Assembly: GCA_021158725.1 (NCBI GenBank)
Contig: JAGGUB010000004.1
Span: 1 to 23,056 of the forward strand
Source: Caldifarciminota bacterium
GTDB lineage: Bacteria; Hydrothermota; UBA3073; NMUJ01
Reading direction: 5' to 3'
DNA length: 23,056 nt
This document shows, piece by piece, positions 6,475 to 15,705 of this stretch. The number at the start of each line of letters is the position of its first letter. Position 1 is the first letter of the stretch. Under the pieces are notes generated by a model that had not been told where the DNA came from, did no database searches, and saw only the letters and a list, made by a program, of their open reading frames with translations. The translations under genes were made by a program, and so were the position numbers.

Positions 6475-9129
6475 ATGAAGCGGTTAATTCCCACTTTTCT
6501 TGCCATAGAATGTTTATTTACAACAACTTTATTTGCAGGCGTCACCGGTAAGATCACTGGAAGGGTTATCGATCGTGAGACAGGTAAACCACTTGCCCTC
6601 GCAAATGTGATAGTTGAAGGTACCCAGCTCGGTGCAGCTACTGATTCCAACGGCTACTACTTCATACTCAATGTACCACCTGGCGAGTATACGCTTGTCG
6701 TTTCTATGATGGGTTACCAACGTATGCGTGTAGAAGGCGTACGCGTATCGGCGGATTTCACTACGGTGCAAAATTTTGAACTCACCCCTACTGTGCTGGA
6801 GTTGGGCGAAATCGTTGTAGTCGCCGAACGTAAAGTCATACGACGTGACCTAACCTCCAGCCTATCTATTGTGAAATCTCGTGATATAGAAGTGATGCCG
6901 GTTGAAACATTTCGTGAACTACTCGACCTACAAGCAGGTGTTGTCAAAGGTCATATACGGGGTGGTCGCTACGGTGAGGTTGCCTACATGATAGATGGTA
7001 TCTCAGTTACCGATCCTTACTCTGGTGATATAGCGGTTGAGGTGGACAACTCCGCTATACAGGAGCTACAAGTAGTGAGTGGTACATTCAACGCCGAATA
7101 TGGGCAAGCAATGTCAGGCGTGGTAAACATAGTCACTAAGAAAGGTAGTGATGAGTTTTCTGGTAACTTCGTTGTATGGTTAGCTGATTACTACACTACT
7201 GATACTAAGTTTACGGGGTTGAATAAGTTCAACCCATTCCAAAACAAAAACGTGCGTCTCACGCTATCGGGACCGCTTTTTACCAAAAATCTAACGTTTT
7301 TCCTAACCTCACGTTACTACTACAATGATGGATGGCTATATGGTATACGTAAATTCTTACCCACCGGTGAGCCAGGCGATAACCGTATCGTACCCATGAA
7401 CTACTATCGTAAGCTGTTCTTTCAGGGTAAGCTATTTTACCAGATTACCAAGGGTGTGAATCTCAGCTACGCGTATCTTGGCAATCGCATCAACTACAAG
7501 GAATACGATCATTACTTCAAATATAATCCAGATGGCGACTGGAGGCGGTTCAAAACTGGATACAATCACCAGCTTACACTTACGCATACGATAAGCCCCA
7601 AAACCTTCTATACCCTTAATATTGCGCATTTCTATTCCAGCTATAAGCATTACGTGTATGAGGATCCGTATGATCCACGTTACGTACATCCTGACTCACT
7701 TACTGCACCCCCATACTCGTTTGCACATGCAGGTACTAAGATGCAGCATTTCTATCGATGGAGTAAAACCACCACGTTGAAGGTTGACCTTACCTCACAG
7801 GTGAGGCCATCACATGAAATGAAGACAGGGTTCGAACTACAGCTATACGACCTGTTCATGCATGAGTTTGAGATCATCCCCAAAACTGTTGAAGGTGTCG
7901 AAGTTGTACCTTTCGAACCCTACGTACCTGACTTCACTGCACCTAACCATAACCGTTACCATAAACACCCATATTTAGCTTCATGCTATGTACAGGACAA
8001 AATAGAATTCAAAGACATGATAGTAAACGTAGGGGTGAGGTTCGACTACTTCGAACCCGATGGCGTAGTACTTCGTGACCCAGCGGACCCTAACATATTG
8101 GATCCATGGCGTCCCGAACATCAACAGATGACGCTCGAGGAACGTGAAAAGATCTGGTGGAAGAAAGCCACCCCCAAAAAGCAGATTAGCCCACGTTTAG
8201 GTATAGCTTACCCGATAACTGATAAGGGTGTTATACACTTCTCTTATGGGCACTTTTTACAGATACCGCAATTCGAATACCTCTACAGAAATCCTGAATT
8301 TGAGGTACCTAAAACCTCCGGTATAAGCACAATCTTAGGTAATGCAGACCTTGATGCCCAACGTACGGTAATGTACGAGATAGGCCTACAACAGGGGTTT
8401 CGTAACGATATGCGTATGGACATTACTCTATTCTATCGTGACATAAGAGGTTGGGTGGGTACCTCACCCGAGATTAATACCGTAATACCAGGTACCAAAT
8501 ACGTGAAGTATGTAAATAAGGACTATGCGAATGTACGTGGTATAACGTTTTCGTTCGACAAATATCGTATCAGTGGTAGCAAGTTCGGGTTCAGCTTGGC
8601 TTATACTTACCAAATAGCTGAAGGTACATCATCCAATCCCGAAGATGCATTCAACGACGCACGTGCAGGTAGGGAGCCACGTAAGGAGGTTGTTCCGTTG
8701 GATTGGGATCAACGTCATACACTTAACGTAACACTAATATTTGGGGGTACAAACTTTGAAACCAGCTTCATATTCAAGTATGGGTCAGGGTTACCATACA
8801 CTCCAAGAGTGGTACAGGGTACGCGTGTAGGTCGCACTCTATACACGGGACTTAAAGAGAACTGTGAACGTCGCCCGCCGACGGTTGATGTCGATTTCCA
8901 CTATACCTATAGGGTTAAGCTTGGACGCTTAGCGGTGGCATTGCTTGTCAAGATCTTCAATCTGTTCGACATACGTAACGAATATGGGGTATTCGAAGAC
9001 ACAGGTAGAGCTACCTATACGCTTGAACAACGTACGGCGGGTGGTGATGCTGATCCCAACTGGTTCATACGGCCGGATTTCTATTCCGAACCACGTCAAA
9101 TACAGATAGGGTTGTCAGTAGAATTTTAA
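6475..9129 (+). CDS. TonB-dependent outer-membrane receptor with N-terminal carboxypeptidase-regulatory-like domain
   Basis: An 884-residue outer-membrane active transporter. Residues 1-21 are a signal peptide. Residues about 25-105 form a CarboxypepD_reg-like beta-sandwich (GRVIDRETGKPLALANVIVE, then TDSNGYYFILNVPPGEYTL and MGYQ), common in SusC-type and FCB receptors. A short EIVVVAER stretch at about 112-119 could be the TonB box. The plug domain runs to about 225, with YMIDGISVTDPYSG and FNAEYGQAMSGVVNIVTKKG. The rest is an aromatic-rich beta-barrel ending in a terminal Phe (LSVEF), as in outer-membrane barrels. The start is supported by AAGGGGGT a few bases before the ATG. It is the first gene of a plus-strand run, 12 bases before the next gene. 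A glucan-derived ligand is suggested only by the downstream amylase. No SusD partner is seen. Confidence 0.93.
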   Translation: MKRLIPTFLAIECLFTTTLFAGVTGKITGRVIDRETGKPLALANVIVEGTQLGAATDSNGYYFILNVPPGEYTLVVSMMGYQRMRVEGVRVSADFTTVQNFELTPTVLELGEIVVVAERKVIRRDLTSSLSIVKSRDIEVMPVETFRELLDLQAGVVKGHIRGGRYGEVAYMIDGISVTDPYSGDIAVEVDNSAIQELQVVSGTFNAEYGQAMSGVVNIVTKKGSDEFSGNFVVWLADYYTTDTKFTGLNKFNPFQNKNVRLTLSGPLFTKNLTFFLTSRYYYNDGWLYGIRKFLPTGEPGDNRIVPMNYYRKLFFQGKLFYQITKGVNLSYAYLGNRINYKEYDHYFKYNPDGDWRRFKTGYNHQLTLTHTISPKTFYTLNIAHFYSSYKHYVYEDPYDPRYVHPDSLTAPPYSFAHAGTKMQHFYRWSKTTTLKVDLTSQVRPSHEMKTGFELQLYDLFMHEFEIIPKTVEGVEVVPFEPYVPDFTAPNHNRYHKHPYLASCYVQDKIEFKDMIVNVGVRFDYFEPDGVVLRDPADPNILDPWRPEHQQMTLEEREKIWWKKATPKKQISPRLGIAYPITDKGVIHFSYGHFLQIPQFEYLYRNPEFEVPKTSGISTILGNADLDAQRTVMYEIGLQQGFRNDMRMDITLFYRDIRGWVGTSPEINTVIPGTKYVKYVNKDYANVRGITFSFDKYRISGSKFGFSLAYTYQIAEGTSSNPEDAFNDARAGREPRKEVVPLDWDQRHTLNVTLIFGGTNFETSFIFKYGSGLPYTPRVVQGTRVGRTLYTGLKENCERRPPTVDVDFHYTYRVKLGRLAVALLVKIFNLFDIRNEYGVFEDTGRATYTLEQRTAGGDADPNWFIRPDFYSEPRQIQIGLSVEF

Positions 9130-9141
9130 TCAGGGGGTGAT

Positions 9142-12100
9142 ATGAAAACCTACATAAGATTTATGCTTTCAGCGATGGTTTTGGTCACCACAGTGTGGGG
9201 TGCACAAAACCCATACGAGGGGCGTGGCTCCTACTACGAAAGGCGTAAGGGGGTACACTCTGGTAACCGCGTACGTACCACTTTCTTCAATTATGGGCTT
9301 ATCGGACGTATATCACCTGCTGAGGATTACGGTGGTGAATGGCCTATTAACTCAGGTCACGAATACATAGGTGATGTCAGCATAATGGTAGGTGCAGAGG
9401 TACCCATCACCGTACGGGTTATCGATACCATCATCGGTAATGACACCCTTTACAGGGATAGCATTGTTTACATACATTCAGTCGAAGTAGCCGATGGTCC
9501 CCGTGGTAACAACGAATATTCGCCAGATGGTACCACATTTTGGGGTTGGGAACCCATCCCCGGATATGCCAACCCTGACACCGATCTTATCGCTATGAGC
9601 CACATACCGGAGTCGTGGCCCCCGTTTTGGCCCGATAGGATGGACCATCCCGATGACCCTGGCTGGCCCGGCGCCTGGAATGGTTACTTTGGTAAAAATG
9701 TCATGAATGCCGACCAAGAAAGTTATTACGTGATGGATGACAACAGCGATGAGGAGTTCCCATTCTATCCAGATTCGGCTGACTCCACCCGTAGGGGGCT
9801 CGGCTTACGTGTAGGGGTGAGGGGGTTCCAATGGTCACACCCGCTTGCACAGGATTGTATATTCTGGCATTTCGATATCACCAATGTTGGCACTTCTGTG
9901 TTACATAAGGTGGTTTTCGGTATGATCTGGGGTGGTATTGTCGGTGGTGACGGTGATTCGCACGACGATATGGCCGACTTTATACGTGAGGACCGTGTCG
10001 TATACTGTTATGATTACGATGGCATAGGTAACACTGGATGGACACCTGTAGGTTATGCAGGGTCAGCATTCCTTGAAACTCCCGGTGATCCATGGAATGG
10101 TATCGACGACGATAACGATGGCCAGTATGGGCCAGGGCCAACCCTACAGATACAGGATTTTCAACCTAAAGTCTACTCCGTGGGGGATGATATCGTGCTC
10201 ATAGATTACAATACGTTTGAGAGAACAGTTACCACGATGCCAGATACTGGTGTGTTGATAAGGTTTCGCACCGATACTATACGGATAATGCCGGGTGATA
10301 CAGTTGAGGAGGATCCACATAATAGGTTTGATGACAATCTTAATGGGTTGATCGACGAGAATATCAACCTACATCTGGGTTATAAATACATCGATTGGCT
10401 TACGGGTGAGGGGTTCGATAATCCACTCATTGACGAACGGCGTGACGACGGTATTGACAATGATGGAGATTGGGATCCGCTTACCGACGATGTAGGTGCT
10501 GATGGGCTACCAGGTACCGGTGACTATGGAGAAGGTGATGGCATACCTACAGCGGGGGAGCCTGATTTCGATGCCACTGACAAAGACGAGTCCGACCAGA
10601 TTGGGCTCACTTCATTCTATTTCTTTCATCCATTCAATAAAGTCAAGCTACGTAACGACGAACAACTGTGGGAATGTCTACAACCAGGTTATTTCAGTAC
10701 GATCGAGCTACCCCCCGGTGGTGCTGATGGCGATTTCATATGGGGGTCGGGATACTTCTCGCTTAAGCCTGGCCAAACCGAACGTTTCTCTATTGCGCTA
10801 CTGTTTGGCGAGAATCGTGAAGCTATCGTCCGTACCACACATATCGTACAGCAGATTTATAACTGGAACTATAGGTTTGCGAAAGCACCTGAATTACCCA
10901 CTGTCAAAGCAGTAGCTGGTGATCGTAAGGTCATCCTATACTGGGACGATAGGGCTGAACACTCGTATGATCCGATGACCGGTTACGATTTTGAAGGGTA
11001 TAAGATCTACAAAGCTACGTGGCCAACTTGGGAAGATGCTGGTGAGATTACCGATGGTTTCGGTAACGTGATATTTAATGTACCTATTGCGCAATACGAT
11101 CTTATCGATGCCGATAGTGGGTTCTTCCCCATTGCGATTAATGGTGTACAATTTTATCTTGGTGATAACACCGGCTTACGACACTGTTTTGTTGATACCA
11201 ACGTAGAGAATGGGTTCACTTACTTCTATGCGGTTACAGCTTATGATAAGGGTAGTGTAGAGCTTGGTATCACGCCATCTGAGACACCTAAATTCGCTAC
11301 AATCGATCCCACTGGCGAGATACACACCGCTATCAATGTAGTAGCTGTTACACCTACTGCACCAGCTGCTGGTTACGTACCGCCTTCACTCGAAGAGTTT
11401 AACCACATATCGGGGTTCGCTACGGGTGAGGTAGCGGTTGAAATAATTGATCCACGTGAAGTAAGGGATGGCCACACTTACGAAGTTACGTTTAAAGATT
11501 CCGCATTCAGTACCAAATCGTTCACTTGGGTAGATGTTACCGATCCTGATAACCCGGATACGTTGGTTAAAGACTGTCCAGAGGTCAAGCCCTGGCAAGA
11601 GCGTGACATACGACATGGTTTACGCTTGTATTTGGATAACGATGAGTACATTGAGGTGATCGACACACTTACCGGGTGGAATGATACCTCCTTATTACCG
11701 GTAAAGAGTATAACCACACTTGTAACCCCTGCCTATGCAGGTAAACGCTATCCCGCTGATTACATCATAGTGTTCAGTGAATCCGTACTCGATACATCCA
11801 CAGAGTTTAGCACAAGCTGGCCTTATCCATTACATCTACCTGCGGTACCGGTTAACTTCACCGTGATAAACCGCAACACAGGCGACCGTATTGAGTTTGC
11901 ATTCCATGAAAAGGGTAGACCCGACTCTTCGTTATCACCGAACGAAAGGCTCATATTCCTTCAACAGATACCACCTGATACGGTGCTTACACCTACATGG
12001 GTGGTTGAGTTCGCATCCGATACCACCGCGGTACTACCGACTGCAGGTGATACCTTTTACATCTACATGAGGAAACCGTTCCTATCCAACGATGTCTACA

Positions 12101-12465
12101 GGTTTACTGTTAAGGGTGCATACGTGGATACCAATAAGGCTAAGTACGATCTGAGTCGGGTCAAAGTTGTACCCAACCCCTACATTGCAGTAGCCATGTG
12201 GGAACCGCATAACCCATACACCAGTGGTAGGGGGCCACGTGAGATACACTTTATCCACTTGCCAGCTAAATGTACCATAAGGATTTACAACTTAAGGGGT
12301 GAGCTCATCAGGAAAATAGAGCATGAGGCGCCTCTTGACGATGGTACCTGTAAATGGGATCTGTTAACCAAGGATAATCTCGAAGTCTCCTATGGGGTTT
12401 ATATCTATCACATAGAAGCACCCGGTATAGGTGAAAAGATTGGCAAATTTGCCATCATTAAATAG
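9142..12465 (+). CDS. Large secreted Asp-rich, putatively calcium-binding protein with Fn3-like and C-terminal sorting-type domains
   Basis: A 1107-residue exported protein of unknown function. Residues 1-20 are a signal peptide ending near VWGA. Asp-rich loops resembling EF-hand/thrombospondin-type-3 calcium sites lie at about 320-328 (GIDDDNDGQ), 394-408 (NRFDDNLNGLIDENI) and 434-484 (DDGIDNDGDWDPLTDD and further GD repeats). Residues about 583-720 resemble a fibronectin-III-like module (KVILYWDD, then EGYKIYKAT and YFYAVTAYDKG). The last 100 residues, from VVPNPYI to GKFAIIK, are a FlgD-like Ig fold related to type IX secretion C-terminal domains, with TIRIYNLRGELIR and VSYGVYIYHI. GGGGGTGA precedes the ATG, 12 bases after the receptor stop. 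It may be the surface partner of the receptor or a structural protein. It lacks a lipobox and SusD-like helical repeats. Confidence 0.85.
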   Translation: MKTYIRFMLSAMVLVTTVWGAQNPYEGRGSYYERRKGVHSGNRVRTTFFNYGLIGRISPAEDYGGEWPINSGHEYIGDVSIMVGAEVPITVRVIDTIIGNDTLYRDSIVYIHSVEVADGPRGNNEYSPDGTTFWGWEPIPGYANPDTDLIAMSHIPESWPPFWPDRMDHPDDPGWPGAWNGYFGKNVMNADQESYYVMDDNSDEEFPFYPDSADSTRRGLGLRVGVRGFQWSHPLAQDCIFWHFDITNVGTSVLHKVVFGMIWGGIVGGDGDSHDDMADFIREDRVVYCYDYDGIGNTGWTPVGYAGSAFLETPGDPWNGIDDDNDGQYGPGPTLQIQDFQPKVYSVGDDIVLIDYNTFERTVTTMPDTGVLIRFRTDTIRIMPGDTVEEDPHNRFDDNLNGLIDENINLHLGYKYIDWLTGEGFDNPLIDERRDDGIDNDGDWDPLTDDVGADGLPGTGDYGEGDGIPTAGEPDFDATDKDESDQIGLTSFYFFHPFNKVKLRNDEQLWECLQPGYFSTIELPPGGADGDFIWGSGYFSLKPGQTERFSIALLFGENREAIVRTTHIVQQIYNWNYRFAKAPELPTVKAVAGDRKVILYWDDRAEHSYDPMTGYDFEGYKIYKATWPTWEDAGEITDGFGNVIFNVPIAQYDLIDADSGFFPIAINGVQFYLGDNTGLRHCFVDTNVENGFTYFYAVTAYDKGSVELGITPSETPKFATIDPTGEIHTAINVVAVTPTAPAAGYVPPSLEEFNHISGFATGEVAVEIIDPREVRDGHTYEVTFKDSAFSTKSFTWVDVTDPDNPDTLVKDCPEVKPWQERDIRHGLRLYLDNDEYIEVIDTLTGWNDTSLLPVKSITTLVTPAYAGKRYPADYIIVFSESVLDTSTEFSTSWPYPLHLPAVPVNFTVINRNTGDRIEFAFHEKGRPDSSLSPNERLIFLQQIPPDTVLTPTWVVEFASDTTAVLPTAGDTFYIYMRKPFLSNDVYRFTVKGAYVDTNKAKYDLSRVKVVPNPYIAVAMWEPHNPYTSGRGPREIHFIHLPAKCTIRIYNLRGELIRKIEHEAPLDDGTCKWDLLTKDNLEVSYGVYIYHIEAPGIGEKIGKFAIIK

Positions 12466-12469
12466 GAGG
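12464..12469 (+). promoter_or_regulatory. Ribosome binding site that fixes the PorV-like start
   Basis: AGGAGG overlaps the TAG stop of the preceding gene and sits 6 bases before the ATG at 12476. This favours that ATG, which begins a clean signal peptide, over an in-frame ATG 45 bases upstream inside the preceding gene. Confidence 0.85.
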
Positions 12470-12475
12470 TACACG

Positions 12476-13495
12476 ATGCGTACCATATGTTATATAATGA
12501 TAGTGATAGCGGTTAGCTGGATATTACCACTACATGGAATCATCACCAAGGTGGGTACAACCGCAGCACCGTTTCTCACGATGCCGGTAGGACCACGTGC
12601 ACTCGGTATGGGAGGTGCATTTGTTTCGGTTGCTGACGATGCAACCGCCATGTTCTGGAATGTCGCCGGTATAGCGCGGTTGACACATAACGAGGCTGTA
12701 CTCGTACATACGAGATGGTTCGCTGGTATAGCGTTCGAATATGCTGGTGTGGTGCTACCAATAAAGAGGTTTGGTACGATAGGGGCTAACTTCACTTATC
12801 TCGACATCGGTGAAATGGAGCAGACCACCGAGCTCGATCCCGAAGGTACAGGGGTATGGTTTCACTGTGGTAGCTTTGCGTTTGGGCTCTCCTATGCGAG
12901 ACCACTTACGGATAGATTTGTTATTGGGTTCAATGTAAAGTATATCGAGGAGAGGATCATGAACTGCAGGGCGACGGGGTTTGCTATCGATATAGGTACG
13001 TTGTTTAGGACACAGTTTAAGGGTACAAGATTCGGTATGAGTATATCAAACTACGGTACGAAGATGCAGATGACGGGTAGTGATCTACTTGTACAACATG
13101 ATATAGCACCCGATATGGCTGGCAATAATCCATTCATCAATGCATACTTGGCAACGGGAAGGTTCGACCTACCGCTATTGTTGAGGGTTGGGGTATCGGT
13201 TGATTTGGTAAACACTGCTACGCATCGGTTAACTGTAGCGTGTGATGCATTACATCCGAACGACAACACGGAATCGCTCAACCTTGGCCTCGAGTACGTA
13301 TTCAATAACGTGCTATCACTGAGGGCTGGGTATAAATCGCTTTTCATGATGGATTCGGAGGAGGGGTTCACGTTTGGTGTGGGGCTCACCACCAGCATGC
13401 GTGGTGTGTTACATTCCATGCGTATAGACTATGCATATGAATCGTTTGGCAGGCTATCCAACGTGCAGAATATAAGTGTTACAACGAGGTTCTGA
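12476..13495 (+). CDS. PorV/PorQ-family outer-membrane protein
   Basis: A 339-residue outer-membrane beta-barrel. Residues 1-21 are a signal peptide (MRTICYIMIVIAVSWILPLHG). The family signature follows directly: GPRALGMGGAFVSVADDATA and then FWNVAGIA, the block shared by PorV/PorQ/UPF0164 proteins and FadL-like barrels. The remainder alternates Gly, aromatic and polar residues as in membrane strands, and the protein ends in Phe (TTRF). In Bacteroidota, PorV (LptO) shuttles type IX secretion cargo to the attachment complex. Homologues in other phyla are often poorly characterised, so a transport role here is inference. The start was moved 45 bases inward because AGGAGG and the signal peptide both point to 12476. 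It lies between genes whose products carry FlgD-like sorting domains, which supports a role in their export or surface attachment. Confidence 0.88.
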   Translation: MRTICYIMIVIAVSWILPLHGIITKVGTTAAPFLTMPVGPRALGMGGAFVSVADDATAMFWNVAGIARLTHNEAVLVHTRWFAGIAFEYAGVVLPIKRFGTIGANFTYLDIGEMEQTTELDPEGTGVWFHCGSFAFGLSYARPLTDRFVIGFNVKYIEERIMNCRATGFAIDIGTLFRTQFKGTRFGMSISNYGTKMQMTGSDLLVQHDIAPDMAGNNPFINAYLATGRFDLPLLLRVGVSVDLVNTATHRLTVACDALHPNDNTESLNLGLEYVFNNVLSLRAGYKSLFMMDSEEGFTFGVGLTTSMRGVLHSMRIDYAYESFGRLSNVQNISVTTRF

Positions 13496-13508
13496 CCATG
13501 GATTAGGG

Positions 13509-13535
13509 TTGACTTTTAAACAGATGAAGTAAATT
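13509..13535 (+). promoter_or_regulatory. Possible internal promoter before the starch-binding protein gene
   Basis: The 61-base gap after the PorV-like gene contains TTGACT (13509-13514) and, 15 bases on, TAAATT (13530-13535). They resemble -35 and -10 boxes with short spacing. No terminator is visible between the two genes, so read-through is equally likely. Motif evidence only. Confidence 0.3.
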
Positions 13536-13544
13536 GTGCAGCAA

Positions 13545-13551
13545 GAGGAGG
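13545..13551 (+). promoter_or_regulatory. Ribosome binding site that fixes the start of the starch-binding-like protein
   Basis: GAGGAGG lies 5 bases before the ATG at 13557. An in-frame GTG at 13536 would place this site inside the coding region and in front of the signal peptide, so the ATG is preferred. Confidence 0.88.
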
Positions 13552-13556
13552 TTATA

Positions 13557-15650
13557 ATGAAACAATCCGTTATCATTTTTATGGCATTGCTCATTGCGGT
13601 AGCGGGGTTCGCTCAGAACCAGGTCACCTTCAACGTCAACATGCGCATACAAATGCTTATGGGTAATTTCGATCCCACCGTCGATACACTTGTAGTTAGA
13701 GGTAGCGTACCACCACTGTCATGGAGCGGTTATGATAATATACTTACTGATCCAGAAGGTGATAGCATATACTCGATAACTATCGATTTCGGTGAAGCCA
13801 CAGGTACAGTCGAATACAAGTATGTAATCCATTATGCGGGTGGTGACGATTACTGGGAACCGATACCGGGAAACAGATCGTTTGAGCTCACCGGTAGCCC
13901 ACAGGTACTCGATACAGTATATTTTGGCGATATTACCGAACTACCGATCTGGGGTACGGTCATCTTCCAGGTAGATCTCAGAGTACAGGAGATAATGGGT
14001 AACTTCCGTCCCGGTATCGATTACCCCACGGTCAGAGGTGGTACACCGCCACTCACATGGGAAGAGAACGACGCCAATATCTTGCAACCTTGGGATACCA
14101 TCTATGTGTTGCCGGTTGAGTTCCATGTTGGTCGTGGTACAGTGATCGAATATAAATATCACATATGTCCGGACACACTTTGGGGTAACGAAAACCCTTA
14201 CGACGGTATATGGGAGTCGGGTCCCAACTATACGTTTGAGTTTGATCCACGTGATGAAGAGGGTAACCCCGTCGATTCGGGTGGCTTCCAGGTGTTACCT
14301 CTAAGGTACTTCGACAATATAGGGCCTGAGGATATCCTAATGCAGGATGTAACCGCCATATTCCGTGTGGATATGCGTTATGTATTCTATGCCATACGTG
14401 ATCAGGGGTATTGGTACGCAGAGGGTGCACTCGATACCGTATATAGTGTGGATAGTGTGTACATAGCGGGGTCAGTACCGCCACTCGTGTGGGTGTGGGA
14501 TCAACCCATATATCCACCTGAATTACAGATGAAGGATGATGGCGTATATCCGGACGAGGTTGCTGGCGATAGCATCTATACTGTAGCGTTGCTGTTCCCG
14601 GCTGGTAGTCCCAAACGTATCGAGCACAAGTACGGGGTTAATGGTGAAGATACGGAGGCGGGTTTCTTGGAGAACCACTTCGTTGAGCTCAAAGACACAG
14701 GCAGTGTTTACTGGGTACCGGTTGAGGTGTTCGGTTCATTCATATACGGGCCGGCTGCTAATGATGATCCCAATGGCATACCGATACAGGATGGTGAGGA
14801 GCTATTCATCCGCGGTGTAGTTACAGTAGCGGATGAGTTTGGTGGCCCATCGTTCATACAGGATTTTGCCGCCGGTATCGCAGTATGGGATGCGGACTTC
14901 ACAAATACAGTGGAAGTGGGTAATGAAGTTAAGTTTACTGCCACCGTAAGTTACTACAAGGGGTTGACTGAGCTTACCAATGTTACCAACCTCGAGATTA
15001 TACATGAAAGTGTACCGTTTGATACGCTTGTCATCACATGTGCGGATCTTGCTGACACCATAGGTGAGCTCTATGAGGGTAGGTTGGTTATGATCAGAAA
15101 TGTCACCACAACGGATGCGTTCCCACCTGAGGGCAGCAGTGGTAGTGTAACGATTACTGATGCAACTGGCAGCTGTACGATGTATATCGACAGAGATACA
15201 GATATTGATGGTACAACAGCACCTACCGGACCGTTTAACGTAGTGGGTGTGGTAAAACAGTACGATTCTTCAGTCCCATACTGGAGTGGTTACGAGATAC
15301 TGCCACGTTCACTGGATGATATCACCACAGGTGTAGAGGAGACGCAAGCTCCACTTGTATATATGTTGGCACAGAACATACCTAACCCATTCACACGTAC
15401 CACCACTATACGGTATCAGCTACCTAAAGCGGGTGAGGTGACCATCGCTGTGTATAATTTGTTAGGTGAAAGGGTAGCTACACTTGTGGATGGATCGCAT
15501 AAACCGGGTCTGTACGAGGTGAACTGGGACGGCAAAGATAGCCGCGGTAGAAGGGTAGCCTCTGGCGTATACTTCTACAGGATGGACGTACGGTCGGCAG
15601 CTGGTAAACACGAGTTTGGCAAAACCTGCAAACTTATCTTACTACGCTGA
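13557..15650 (+). CDS. Secreted protein with three tandem starch-binding-like modules, OB-like region and C-terminal sorting domain
   Basis: A 697-residue exported protein with no visible catalytic domain. Residues 1-20 are a signal peptide (MKQSVIIFMALLIAVAGFAQ). Three related beta-sandwich modules, resembling CBM20/E-set carbohydrate-binding folds, cover about 22-123, 133-250 and 266-395. Each has a V-x-F-x-V-x-M/L opening, a VRGSVPPLSW-like core (VRGGTPPLTW and IAGSVPPLVW in the others) and a later EYKYxI or EHKYGV strand. Residues about 412-585 resemble OB-fold regions found in secreted proteins (ELFIRGVVTVADEFGG, then GRLVMIRNVTT). Residues 603-697 are a FlgD-like type IX-type C-terminal domain (AQNIPNPFTRTTTIRYQLP, SGVYFYRM, KLILLR). 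It probably binds alpha-glucan at the surface beside the amylase. A strong terminator follows 23 bases after its stop. Confidence 0.85.
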   Translation: MKQSVIIFMALLIAVAGFAQNQVTFNVNMRIQMLMGNFDPTVDTLVVRGSVPPLSWSGYDNILTDPEGDSIYSITIDFGEATGTVEYKYVIHYAGGDDYWEPIPGNRSFELTGSPQVLDTVYFGDITELPIWGTVIFQVDLRVQEIMGNFRPGIDYPTVRGGTPPLTWEENDANILQPWDTIYVLPVEFHVGRGTVIEYKYHICPDTLWGNENPYDGIWESGPNYTFEFDPRDEEGNPVDSGGFQVLPLRYFDNIGPEDILMQDVTAIFRVDMRYVFYAIRDQGYWYAEGALDTVYSVDSVYIAGSVPPLVWVWDQPIYPPELQMKDDGVYPDEVAGDSIYTVALLFPAGSPKRIEHKYGVNGEDTEAGFLENHFVELKDTGSVYWVPVEVFGSFIYGPAANDDPNGIPIQDGEELFIRGVVTVADEFGGPSFIQDFAAGIAVWDADFTNTVEVGNEVKFTATVSYYKGLTELTNVTNLEIIHESVPFDTLVITCADLADTIGELYEGRLVMIRNVTTTDAFPPEGSSGSVTITDATGSCTMYIDRDTDIDGTTAPTGPFNVVGVVKQYDSSVPYWSGYEILPRSLDDITTGVEETQAPLVYMLAQNIPNPFTRTTTIRYQLPKAGEVTIAVYNLLGERVATLVDGSHKPGLYEVNWDGKDSRGRRVASGVYFYRMDVRSAAGKHEFGKTCKLILLR

Positions 15651-15673
15651 TACATCGTAAGGTGACAGCTATG

Positions 15674-15700
15674 AGGGAGGGAGGTATCTCCCTCCCTTTT
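15674..15700 (+). terminator. Strong intrinsic terminator just before the amylase gene
   Basis: A perfect 10-bp stem pairs 15674-15683 (AGGGAGGGAG) with 15688-15697 (CTCCCTCCCT) around a GTAT loop. It is followed by a T run (15697-15700, then G, T). Eight of the stem pairs are G-C. This has the form of a rho-independent terminator for the four-gene run upstream. It is unusual that the run of Ts ends only 5 bases before the ATG of the next gene. Confidence 0.85.
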
Positions 15701-15705
15701 GTATT

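Noticed and set aside
9142..12465. SusD homologue next to the TonB receptor
   Set aside because: There is no lipobox, no helical TPR-like pattern, and the protein is about twice SusD length with Asp-rich loops and a C-terminal Ig-like domain.
12431..12475. Longer N-terminus for the PorV-like gene
   Set aside because: The extra 15 residues overlap the preceding gene and precede a clear signal peptide that has its own AGGAGG.
13536..13556. GTG start for the starch-binding-like protein
   Set aside because: The ribosome binding site would be inside the coding region; the ATG at 13557 starts the signal peptide with good spacing.
14053..14517. Minus-strand open frame of 154 codons inside the starch-binding-like gene
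   Set aside because: Its composition is rich in His, Pro, Tyr and Arg, it has no motif, and it is fully covered by a gene with a signal peptide and domains.
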